This document shows positions 1 through 8,053 of a DNA stretch of 33,260 bases, piece by piece. Location: contig JBNGIS010033563.1 in the NCBI GenBank assembly GCA_049999725.1, forward strand, positions 1 to 33,260, in the 5' to 3' direction. A program made the translations under genes and the position numbers. The notes under the pieces are model-generated. The model worked only from the letters and a program-made list of their open reading frames with translations, ran no database searches and had not been told where the DNA came from. Within the stretch, counting starts at the first letter, position 1. The number at the start of each line of letters is the position of its first letter. The DNA comes from Haplomitrium mnioides. Lineage: Eukaryota; Marchantiophyta; Haplomitriopsida; Calobryales.

Positions 1-254
1 CTGCATCGCGTTTTTTCGCAAAAACGTGATATCGAGCCAGCGACGCTTGTTCTGCGACGGGGGAGTGTCTTGCGTTTTTCCGGAAGAGCACCTGGACCCT
101 CCGTTTTTCGATTTCTGGGCATCCCGATTCTGCTGCTTCGCGACCATCGATCTGACCTCATTCCTGTCTCCTTAGACATTGTTTTCTTGTTAAGTGCTCT
201 CTCGACAGGCTTTCTCAACTCCTTCACGTGGATTTTCGAGTTTACTTTCCAATA
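1..254 (+). repeat. 3' part of a TGTTGG-family LTR (5' part outside window)
   Basis: This stretch is closely similar to 23441-23690, the 3' end of the LTR inserted in LINE-B. Both run through CTGCATCGCG, GAGCCAGCGACGC, GAAGAGCACCTGGACC and finish GAGTTTACTTTCCAATAC. At about 254 the similarity stops and copia coding sequence starts, so the LTR was probably inserted into the copia fragment that follows. The left part and any left target-site duplication are off the window. ORFs here are not genes. Confidence 0.8.
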
Positions 255-830
255 CCTGTACTTTCTCAACCTGTTGCAGTTCTGAGTCTTCCCATATCAA
301 CACAAGCTCCCCAATTACGAAGGAGTGCTTGTCAGCCTGTTTCAATCGTCAAGTATGACTCCCAGACTGAATCCTCTAAACTCAAGGCAAGAAAGAAAGC
401 TCTGGTTTTACAGGTCCCTCTGATCAATGAACCCACTTCTTATTAGGCACCCTTAGCCTGTCCTGAGTCTGAACAACGGCAAAAGGCGATCCAGGAGGAA
501 TTGCAATCTATGCATGATAATCAAGCTTGGATCCTCACTCCTTTGCCATCAAATCGAAAAACTGTTGGATGTAAATGGGTCTTTAAGTTCAAGACTAACT
601 CAGCTGGCTCTGTGGAAAGATATAAAGCTAGACTGGTAGCCAAGGGCTATAGCCAGACCTATGGGATTGACTATACAGAAACTTTTTCCCCTGTGGTCAG
701 AATTCAATGCATCAGATTGATTTTGGCTGAAGCAGCTCACTCCAATCTTGAGGTGCACCAATTAGATGTTAAAACAGCTTTTCTTAGGTGTTCTGAAAGA
801 AGAAGTTTATATGGCACTTCCTGACCAAGT
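255..830 (+). pseudogene. Ty1/copia Pol fragment: linker and reverse transcriptase N-terminal half
   Basis: The reading frame starting in the 228-446 ORF continues past a TAG at 444-446 into 501-806. It gives the copia segment between integrase and RT (QVPLINEPTSY, then ACPESEQ) followed by typical RT blocks: [33 protein letters not shown] and HQLDVKTAFL. A one-base change near 790 shifts the frame; the next frame reads EEVYMALPD before similarity to copia ends at about 830. It lacks gag, protease, integrase, the catalytic YVDD region and RNase H. It closely matches 26300-26820 of copia B, so it belongs to the same family. It is clearly dead: one stop, one frameshift and truncation at both ends. 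Confidence 0.85.
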
Positions 831-910
831 CTCTCCCGTGCATCTTCCATGGATAAAATTGAGCTAAGAACCACCTTCTTGTCATGAGAGCAGGATCCCC
901 AGATATGTGT

Positions 911-1060
911 GTTAGAAATGTATCTTTGCTGCTGTAAATTATGATCAGGATCCTTTCCTGATGTGTTTCCTTTGCAAAGTATTTTTTGCTTCTTCACTAG
1001 TTTAGCTTGTAGCTAGTTTTGTGGCAGCTCCAGAGATAGGGACATGTGGAAGCTCCTAAG
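911..1060 (+). repeat. 5' fragment of a TGTTGG-family LTR, copy 1
   Basis: It starts TGTTAGAAATGTATCTTTGC, nearly identical to the first 20 bases of the LTR at 22783. It loses similarity after about 150 bp, where minus-strand LINE coding sequence begins. No TATA box or 3' end is present. It is part of the 333-bp tandem unit; the second copy is at 1237-1395. Confidence 0.6.
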
Positions 1061-2230
1061 TCAAAGGCCTTCTGAAAATCCACAAAGCAGCAGTAATGGC
1101 CTCCAGTGCATTTGTGTTGTTCAATCAAGGTGGTAAGCAGATGGTTTGTAGTGGACTCAATTTCTTGAAAGTCAGCCTCCCGTGGACAAAATTGAGCTAA
1201 GAACCACCTTGTCATGAGTGCAGGATCCCCAAATATGGGTTAGAAATGTATCTTTGCTGCTGTATAATATGATCAGGATCCTATCCTGATGTGTTTCCTT
1301 TGTATAGTATTTTCGCTTCTTTGCCAGTTTAGCTTGTAGCTAGTTTAGAGGCAGCTCCAGTGATAGTGACATGTGGAAGCTTCTGAGTCAAAGGCCTTCT
1401 GAAAATCCACAACACAGCAGTAAAGGCCTCCAGTGCATTTGTGTTGTTCAATCAAAGTGCGGATGGTTAGCAGATGGTTTGTAGTGGACTGATCTTCATG
1501 AAACCCAGCTTGTCCTTGGGCCTGATTCACACCATTGGGAGAGCATAGGGTTCAGGGCAGCACCAAAGAGCTTGGGGAAGAAGGGGACTGATCATGATGG
1601 TCCAGTAGCTTTGAGTAGTGCTGTTTGTCCCCTAAAATGTACATGGAAATGATGATGTTGATCTTTGAACAGGTTTGTGATAGGCGGAATATGGGGAGTA
1701 GTACCACGTTTCAGCAATTGGGCTTGGAGCCCCAGAATGTCAGCTGCTTTGTTGTGTAATTTCTTGATCATGGTCAGCACCTCAAAGACATCTGGTATTG
1801 TTTGTTGTCTGGCCAAGGATTGGTAGTGATAGCAGTTGGAGAGTGGTATAGCTAGTCTCTAAGTTTTCCAGTCATGTAGGTTATGAAGCTGGAGCTGGTC
1901 TAATTTCACCTTCAGGTTTGTGATGAATTTCCGTGGGTGCTGCTTGTGGTTGTGGATAATCTGTGGACATGTGAGTGCCATCCATGTCGTGCAAAGTCCT
2001 CATTGACATCTCCACCAGTCCTTGAGTGCCTCCTGGATCTCAGTTTCTGGTGAGAGGAAATGCTGTAGAAAAGTTTTGTAAATAGAACACTCTCAACCAC
2101 AACTGTGTCAGGGTATGCATAATATCTGTAGATCACTTGCCATGAACTAAAATACAATATCCTGACAAACACCACTACTTCCCCACAGACTTCATCAGTC
2201 CTTAACCATGGAGAATATACCAAAAGCAAA
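1060..2230 (-). pseudogene. LINE reverse transcriptase fragments, non-L1 type, minus strand
   Basis: Reading the minus strand from about 1816, the conceptual protein shows the N-terminal RT region (LTMIKKLHNKAADILGLQAQ). Next comes a broken copy of the block that reads NYRTIMISPLLPKLFGA in the plus-strand fragment at 10279. Then comes AGFHEDQSTTNHLLTIRTLI and the A-motif region CCVVDFQKAFD (1385-1450). The A motif is repeated at 1060-1130 as CCFVDFQKAFD because of the tandem duplication. The FQKAFD aspartate is the first catalytic residue; the YADD motif and C-terminus are absent. The stretch 1912-2230 upstream is probably the same element but carries no clear motif. Several frame changes make it a pseudogene. 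The LINE C-terminus at 32597-33260 may be the same kind of element. Confidence 0.75.
1237..1395 (+). repeat. 5' fragment of a TGTTGG-family LTR, copy 2
   Basis: This is the second copy of the LTR start inside the tandem duplication. It carries the same GTTAGAAATGTATCTTTGCTG start followed by a GATCAGGATCC stretch and CTAGTTTAGCTTGTAGCTAG. It passes into LINE RT sequence at about 1395. Confidence 0.6.
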
Positions 2231-2233
2231 ACT

Positions 2234-2571
2234 TATTGTAGATCCTGCTACAGATTAGTTAAGTTAACCAGCTTGACTAATAACAGGATATTGCATCAGG
2301 ATTAAATCTCACTAGTTTGTATTAAACTAGTTTAGTATCATCTAGACATATAGCTCTTAGGATCTTATGAAAGAGACACAACTCTTGAGAAGAGTCACAG
2401 CTCTTAGGATCACATGTAGAATAAGACCAAACTCTGAAGTCTACTTAATCCTGTTGTAATATGCAATATGAGGCATGAGAATGATCTTAAGTAATCAAAG
2501 GAGTTGAATCCTTGATAAAAACATTTTGTTCATCTTTCTGTTCTGAATGATTTCTATTTCTACTTCCAACA
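2234..2571 (+). repeat. 5' LTR of copia A
   Basis: It begins TATTGTAGATCC and ends CTTCCAACA, directly followed by the primer-binding site. It matches 4683-5027 base for base except for four substitutions and a 7-bp gap near 2343. The exact left boundary is set by the target duplication AAACT at 2229-2233. Confidence 0.93.
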
Positions 2572-2583
2572 TGGTATCAGAGC
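2572..2583 (+). other. Primer-binding site, initiator Met tRNA type
   Basis: TGGTATCAGAGC lies immediately after the 5' LTR. It is the standard plant copia primer site complementary to initiator methionine tRNA. The same 12 bases follow the copia B 5' LTR at 13131. Confidence 0.93.
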
Positions 2584-3287
2584 CTGCATTCTGATTTCCT
2601 AACATTACAAACTGTTTTTAAGTGAACAAGGGACGCCTTGTTCACTGAAAACGAGGGACGCCTCGATTACAAAATAGGACATGCAAAATTAGTGTTATCA
2701 AACAAATCTTCTGCAAGTCAACGTGATTGTCTATTTTTTATGATTTTCACATTTTTACTGCAGATCGTTTGTCGTGGTATCATTGCAGGTCCTCCGCTGA
2801 GCAAATCAAACCTTGAGAAAACGAAAATCTCTCACGAGATTTCTTGCTCAAAACACGGGATGCTCAATGCGTGGAGGATAGCAACATGATTGAAACACAA
2901 AATTTTTGCACTAACTCAAGAAGCGACTGATCACCGCAGACTTGCTCGTTGGTAGCAAGGTTCAGAGATGTTCGATTCTCTGAAGTGCTTGATGGAAGCG
3001 CCACGACATGCTGATTAAGCATATGTCAAGTTTGCTCCTAGGGAGCAAAAGTCAGATTGTTCAAATCCTTAAGCACTCGATTTGAAAATCTGAAGCGCTC
3101 GTCGGCAGCGCTGGTCGCCTCTGCTCAAAAATCACATCTAGAGATTGATGGTCTTTTTCGACGGCAGACACTGACTGCGATGGTGAGACTCAACGGCAGC
3201 ACTCAAAACGAGTTCATAGGCCCAGGTTGAGTGATTGAACATGCACAATTTTTTTTTTTGTCAAACTTTGTCCATCAATTATCCATC
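2584..3287 (+). other. Copia A untranslated leader
   Basis: About 700 bp separate the primer-binding site from the gag start. Short ORFs occur but match nothing. The stretch contains repeated motifs such as GAACAAGGGACGCC and GAGGGACGCCTCG. It parallels the copia B leader (13143-13790), which has similar phrases (GGGATGC, GACTCAACGGCAG), so it is conserved family sequence rather than a gene. Confidence 0.7.
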
Positions 3288-4207
3288 ATGGTCAAAGAAT
3301 CAGAACTTCCCAAGTTTGATGGGACTTTCTTCAATCTGTGGAGGCATAGGATGCGTCTCCACTTGAACAAAGAAAGGTTCTGGTTCTTGGCACTGAGATC
3401 AGGCCATCAACACCTCCCCCCTCACCAGGAGGCACTGTCCCACCCCACACCCCTGCCACTGGCACTGGTAGCAAATTGGATTGGGATAGTAGACATGCTG
3501 AAGCTCTGTCTTGCCTCAAAATGTCATTGGACATAGCACAAGGAGGGCACATCTTGCACTGTCAAACAGCTACAGAAGCTTGGACAGAACTCAACAAGAT
3601 TTTTGGTCCACAAGATATTATTGCACAGATGTACTTACAAGACAAGTTCAGTAGTCTGAAGTTGAGAGAAGGAGATTCTCTCACAAACCACCTGGCACAA
3701 TTTAGATCCCTGATGGATCAACTCAGTTCAGCAGGTTGTCCAGTGTCTGCTACACACGCAATGCTTTCCCTGATGAGTAGCATGCCTCCCAGCTACAGAA
3801 GCTTCCTCTCTTCTTTGAGAGGTAATCCATTACTAACTCTGTCTGGATTAATAACAGCTTTGCTGCAGAAGGAGACTGAGATGAAAAGTAACCAGAATGA
3901 ATCCCCTCAGTTGATGCTTACAAATACTCAGCAAAGGAAATTTTCTGGTAAAGCAAAACAAACATTTCAAAAGCAGACTAGAAGGCCCATTAACCAACAA
4001 AAGACTTTCCTTGCTAAAGTCAAGTGTTATGGTTGTAATGAGCTTGGTCATATACTGAGAGATTGTCCCCATAATGGTGGCCCCCAGTCAGATGGTGCCT
4101 CTTCTTGGAAGGCTGGCAACCAAAGAAGAGGGCAGAATTTGAAGCGTCGTGTCCTGATAGATTCCTTGAATTCTAACACATCTGCAACTGATCAAGATTT
4201 ACACTGA
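3288..4207 (+). pseudogene. Copia A gag with CCHC zinc knuckle, one frameshift
   Basis: Gag forms the retrotransposon particle and binds RNA. The start MVKESELPKFDGTFFNLW matches copia B gag at 13791, which supports the ATG at 3288. A one-base loss near 3375 moves the reading to the frame that continues from 3476 (DWDSRHAEALSCL). The rest is open through the core (IFGPQDIIAQMYLQDKFSSL) to the CCHC knuckle CYGCNELGHILRDC at about 4024-4065, then a basic tail. The frame stops at 4205-4207, exactly where RNase H sequence is joined. Apart from the frameshift, gag is nearly complete, in contrast to the missing pol. Confidence 0.88.
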
Positions 4208-4661
4208 TGCTGATGGGGGTGGTGATATGGATTCCAGGAAATCTACCTCTGGTTATTGTTTTTTATATGCAGGAGGAGCCATCAGTTGGACTTCAAAGAA
4301 GCAGACGTCCATGGCCTTATCAAGTACTGAGGCTGAATATATGGCTCTTACCAAGGCATCTACAGAAGCTCTATGGTTGAAGAAGCTTATGGGTGGACTT
4401 CATCTTCTCCCAAGAGCTCCTACCAGCATTTATTGTGACAATCAGAGAGCCATTGCCCTCTTGACATCCACCAAGTTTCATGAGAGGACCAAATATATTG
4501 ATATCCAGTATCACTTTGTACAAGACCAGATTACCAATGGCAGTATTCAAGTCTTTCATTGTGACACCAAGCAAATGCTTGCTGATATCTTCACCAAGGG
4601 TCTCCTTGCTAGTCAACACTCCTTTCTTATGTCTAAGATTGGACTGTTAGGAGGAGATTAG
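4195..4661 (+). pseudogene. Copia A RNase H, C-terminal part of Pol
   Basis: The encoded segment starts at YTDADGGGDMDSRKSTSGY. It runs through the usual copia RNase H blocks (ALSSTEAEYMALTKAS, YCDNQRAIAL, HIDIQYHF-like IDIQYHFVQD, ADIFTKGL) to the Pol C-terminus GLLGGD and a stop at 4661. It is open throughout but has no start of its own: protease, integrase and RT are missing. The join to gag is out of frame, so a Gag-RNase H fusion would not be made from this copy as written. It has the same C-terminus as copia B at 29104. Confidence 0.88.
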
Positions 4662-4673
4662 TACTAGCTGGTT

Positions 4674-4682
4674 AAGTGGGAG
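4674..4682 (+). other. Polypurine tract of copia A
   Basis: AAGTGGGAG lies immediately upstream of the 3' LTR. This is the normal plus-strand priming position, and the same sequence precedes the copia B 3' LTR. Confidence 0.85.
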
Positions 4683-5027
4683 TATTGTAGATCCTGTTAC
4701 AGATTAGTTAAGTTAACCAGCTTGACTAATAACAGGATATTGCATCAGGATTAGATCTAACTAGTTTGTATTAAACTAGTTTAGTATCATCTAGCTCAGA
4801 GACATATAGCTCTTAGGATCTTATGAAAGAGACACAACTCTTGAGAAGAGCCACAGCTCTTAGGATCACATGTAGAATAAGACCAAACTCTGAAGTCTAC
4901 TTAATCCTGTTGTAATATGCAATATGAGGCATGAGAATGATCTTAAGTAATCAAAGGAGTTGAATCCTTGATAAAAACATTTTGTTCATCTTTCTGTTCT
5001 GAATGATTTCTATTTCTACTTCCAACA
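4683..5027 (+). repeat. 3' LTR of copia A
   Basis: It is the second copy of the 2234-2571 repeat, with an extra 7 bp. It ends CTTCCAACA and is followed by the target duplication AAACT (5028-5032). Confidence 0.93.
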
Positions 5028-5377
5028 AAACTAATGTTCTGAGTTTACCACAGGATAGGAAGAGCATTGTGAAAGGTAGCATGTCAGTGACATGAAGTAA
5101 GTGCGAAATTCATAACCTCCAAATAGTTACTGGAATCCAGAGCAGCGTTTCCTTGTCCCAGCAGTCTGTTGTTTATGCCATTGGCAAAGCCAACATGCAT
5201 GTTGTATCCTTTCCAGGAAGTATGAGCATGCTTTTATAACATTACTAGTTGTTTAAGAAATTAAATGCTTACAGTCAGCAAATAGATATAATTTTGTATT
5301 TTCCTTTTGGACTCAACTAGTAGAATAATACAGGAGAACAGACAGTGATTTATTCTTAATTCCTGCCATAGAAGACC

Positions 5378-6347
5378 TGTTGGAAATTGGCAGCTCACAT
5401 TTTGGTGAGCATGTTCATTTGTACAGAAATTCACTTTCTTCACTAGTTTAGCTCCTAACTAGTTTAGAGGGGAATTTGGAGATAGTGCCATGTGGAGGCA
5501 TCTGGTGGTGACATGTGTCAGCACCAGAAAGCTCCTTAGGGACATTTATGACTCTTGTCCTTTTCATAAACTAGAGCAAGCACATGCATCGTGCATGTGC
5601 TCACTGATAGTGTAGGTGAATATTGATTGTGCAGACCTTGTCCATATTTGTGGAAATAGTCTCCTTCACCTGCACTGATTCAAGCGCCCATAGATTTTGA
5701 ACAAGGCACCCATAGAAACCCAGCACATTGCTGGTATTGTAAAAAGTATATAAATGGATTCGAGTGATGCTCATTGCATCCTCATTGCAACCACATTTCA
5801 CTTGTAACTCGTTTTGTGCATTTGAGCAAGGGAGAATTGTGTCTGAGCAGGAGAGTCGTTTTCTTAAAGGTGAGCTCGCGTTCATGTCTGAAGGGGCTCG
5901 CGATCGTGTCTGGAAGGTCGAGTTCGCGTCTGAAGGGGCTTGCGTTCACGTTCAGAAGGAGGTCGCGATTTCATCTTGTGAAGAAGGTGCCTGGCAGGAG
6001 GTCGCGTTCGAGCTCAGAAGGGCTCACGTTTGAAGCAGGTCGCGTTCGCATCTGGAAGCAGGTCGCGTTTCCAGAAGGAGGTCACGTTTTCATCTCTTAA
6101 GGAGGTGACATCGTTTTCTTGCATAAGAGCGATTCGCGAGCACAGGAGGCAACTCGTGGAGTTGCGATTTAGGCTGAGAGTCGACCTGCGTTTTCGTGCA
6201 AACCTGCTGACGGGAGGGCCTTTGCGAATCTGCTGTCGCACAACCTCTTCTTTGGAGCTGACGTTTTTACTTCCTTTTCTTGTGATTCTCATCTTAAGTG
6301 GATTTTCGCTGCTGCATAATATCAACCACATTTTGATATTCACAACA
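5378..6347 (+). mobile_element. Solo LTR, TGTTGG family, in an intron of the OSB-like gene
   Basis: It starts TGTTGGAAATTGGCAGC and ends GATATTCACAACA. The 5-bp target duplication AGACC lies at 5373-5377 and 6348-6352, exact on both sides. No internal region or second LTR is present, so it is a solo LTR left by recombination. It has CTAGTTTAG repeats near its start, a TATA box TATATAAA at 5747-5754, and downstream a GC-rich stretch (5870-6110) built of variants of GAAGGAGGTCGCGTT. The ORFs at 5764-6343 are by-products of that stretch. Confidence 0.92.
5747..5754 (+). promoter_or_regulatory. TATA box of the solo LTR
   Basis: TATATAAA lies in GTATTGTAAAAAGTATATAA. The same local context (GCTGGTATTGTAAA then TATAAA) recurs in the LTR at 29690-29711, so the site is conserved within the family and is the likely LTR promoter. 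Confidence 0.65.
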
Positions 6348-7190
6348 AGACCATGGTAGGAAACTTACAAAGAATATGAAATGGTAACCTGCGACACTAA
6401 ATAAAGCAACTCTTACTGACTGAAGAATCTTTGGCAAGGATCAGGTACTGAAGAACAATCTTAACTGCAAAAAACGTCACCTTGTGTTTTGAGTGATCCC
6501 ACCACTGTGAAGGATCTGAAAAGAACTGACACCAAATCTCCCCCTTGGTAGTTTGGCCTGTGTAAACGAGCCAGCATGTAAACCTGGAATGTGAACTACT
6601 ATACATGTGCAACCAGCGACTAAATAACAATCCCAGTGTATGTTCAGGAAGTGGACTGTATCTGCAAGAGTAGTAAAATCCAAAAATGCAACACCTTACC
6701 TCTGCTATTATTTCTTGCACTTGAAAGTAATTCGACATCACCATGCTTCTTTTTCCCTGAATTAACAGACAATTGTAATTGCCTGAATACAAATCACTTT
6801 GGTGATGCTTACGTGGTACAGGCCAGTGACTATGATTCACGCAATCTGCCTGCTTACCCGAAACAGAAAGACTCACAATTGGGAATTCTCCCCTCAAGGG
6901 CACAGGGGGTGTCAGGGATGCGAGTTTTTTTCCAGATCCTGCAACAAAACCCAAAACAGACACCCACCCCTGATATTTCAGTAAGGGAAACCTTTCACCC
7001 ACCGACGAACAAGTAGTTGTGCAAAATTATAAGTGGCATAACACAATAAGGTTGCACACCCAAAAAGATGGCCGAGGGGCATCCTCCTCATTCCATGGGA
7101 GAAGCAGAATCACTTTCAAGTGCCATTCAGCCATCAAAGAATTTATGGGATTGTATTGTGGAAGTGGGTTTTCAGAAGCACTGTGGATAG

Positions 7191-8053
7191 CTGACTAACC
7201 AATCACAAACCAAATCATGTGCCGTTGATATGGATGTTTCCTGCTTGCAGTTCGGAAAATACACGCACCAAAAAATTATGTGATGTTTTCTGTACCTGAT
7301 TGATGTGGCCCATAGTGTAGAGAGTCGGATGCGGAACCATGCGGAATATCCATCAATTTCAGAATTCAGATCTGAAATTTTCTAGTAACTAATCCGGCCT
7401 ATGGAATCCATAACTGAGGAAGCGGTCAAGTGATGTCAGCTCAAAATGCACACTCTCCTTGATAGAAAGCTCAGAGAATAGTCTCTGGAGCTTGTCCCCA
7501 CCCAAAACCGTTAGGCAACGCGAACTCTCACTTTCAGATCACTGTCAGTTCGTCAGCTCAAAATAACTGCATGCTGATCTTGATAGAAAGCTCAGAAAAA
7601 AGTCTCTGGAGCTTCTCCCCACCCAACACCCTCAGGCAACACGAGTTCTCACTCCCAGAGTGATTCACCCTCTAGCAGCAAGCTATTTGCTTAGATCAGT
7701 TGCTGATTGCAGTTGCTAGCCTACAGCTGAAATAATAGAACATTGAAAAATGACAGCCTATAGGAGCAGGAGGAAAAGATTGCTTTTACCTCCATTTCCA
7801 CGACTGGGTGTGAAATGGCGTGAAATTGCTGGGGCCGCCTCCATTCTGCACTCTCATCACCACCTGCCCATCCAGACAACTTTGGGGGTTCGCCGAAGAA
7901 TTCACCCCTCACCCCTCCCAATCCCTGTCCCAATTTTCCACCCAAGAATCAAAGTATGAAGATGCTTCAAGCACCCCTCCCAATCCCTGTCCTAGTTTGC
8001 CACCTAAGAATCAAAGTAAGAATAGAGGCTCAAAATCAGCTCGATTAAAATGA
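7191..8053. other. Unassigned stretch with two small tandem duplications
   Basis: No gene is recognised. 7435-7668 is two diverged copies of about 117 bp (landmark GTCAGCTCAAAAT at 7435 and 7552; GATAGAAAGCTCAGA and CTCTGGAGCTT in both). 7911-8018 is a second repeat: CACCCCTCCCAATCCCTGTCC followed by AAGAATCAAAGTA occurs twice, 60 bp apart. In a plus frame the latter reads PPNPCPSLPPKNQSKN and ends at a TGA near 8051, so a decayed proline-rich coding tail is possible but unproven. Confidence 0.55.
7435..7668. repeat. 117-bp direct tandem duplication
   Basis: Two copies start at 7435 and 7552. They share GTCAGCTCAAAAT, CTTGATAGAAAGCTCAGA, GTCTCTGGAGCTT, TCCCCACCCAA and AGGCAAC. They differ by many substitutions and small gaps, so the duplication is old. 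Confidence 0.8.

Larger units (their letters stand above)
835..1500. repeat. Chimeric direct tandem duplication, about 333 bp unit, two copies
   Basis: The landmark GAGCTAAGAACCACCTT occurs at 861 and 1194. After it both copies run in the same order: a short linker, a piece resembling the start of a TGTTGG-family LTR (TTAGAAATGTATCTTTGCTG, 913 and 1239), a stretch with CTAGTTTAGCTTGTAGCTAG, then a minus-strand LINE RT fragment. The right copy continues into more LINE sequence after about 1500. The duplicated unit is already a mosaic of LTR and LINE, so the joining preceded the duplication. Confidence 0.8.
2234..5027 (+). mobile_element. Copia A: compact non-autonomous Ty1/copia element (LTR-gag-RNase H-LTR)
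   Basis: Two LTRs of 338 and 345 bp bound a 2.1-kb internal region. The target duplication AAACT sits at 2229-2233 and 5028-5032. The order is 5' LTR, primer-binding site, about 700-bp leader, gag with CCHC knuckle, an abrupt join at about 4195, the RNase H C-terminal half, polypurine tract and 3' LTR. Protease, integrase and RT are absent. The LTRs differ by four substitutions and one 7-bp indel (about 1.2 percent), so the insertion is relatively young. Without RT and integrase it must have moved in trans or been deleted after insertion. It shares its family with copia B. Confidence 0.92.
5110..7190 (-). pseudogene. OSB-like organellar single-stranded DNA-binding protein gene, partial, split by a solo LTR
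   Basis: OSB proteins bind ssDNA in mitochondria or plastids through an SSB-like domain followed by PDF motifs. On the minus strand three short open blocks have good splice borders: 6938-6858 (CAG before, GTAAGC after), 6756-6700 (TTCAG before, GTAAGG after) and 6661-6481 (TTGCAG before, GTGACG after). In one phase all three join without a stop. The first reads SGKKLASLTPPVP, like an SSB strand. The third block ends, in another phase, with FFSDPSQWWDHSKHK, which resembles the start of an OSB PDF motif. Reconciling the phases needs a 47-nt intron or a decay event. A possible last exon is 5165-5110 (WDKETLLWIPV, then stop). Open sequence at 7185-7075 may be an upstream exon. The family call rests on one strong motif, and whether the gene is functional is unknown. 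Confidence 0.45.

Noticed and set aside
255-5027. Copia RT at 255-830 and copia A as one interrupted element
   Set aside because: Copia A has its own two LTRs and TSD, and the RT fragment is followed by LINE mosaic, not by the rest of Pol.
5764-6343. Overlapping ORFs of about 90-110 codons on both strands
   Set aside because: They lie within the GC-rich repeat stretch of a solo LTR. Their reading frames arise from repeated GGTCGCG units with few stops, and no domain is visible.
6397-7002. A single 201-codon minus ORF as a one-exon gene
   Set aside because: Internal splice-like borders at 6857, 6756, 6700 and 6661, and the match of only its last part to an OSB motif, favour several exons over one long ORF.
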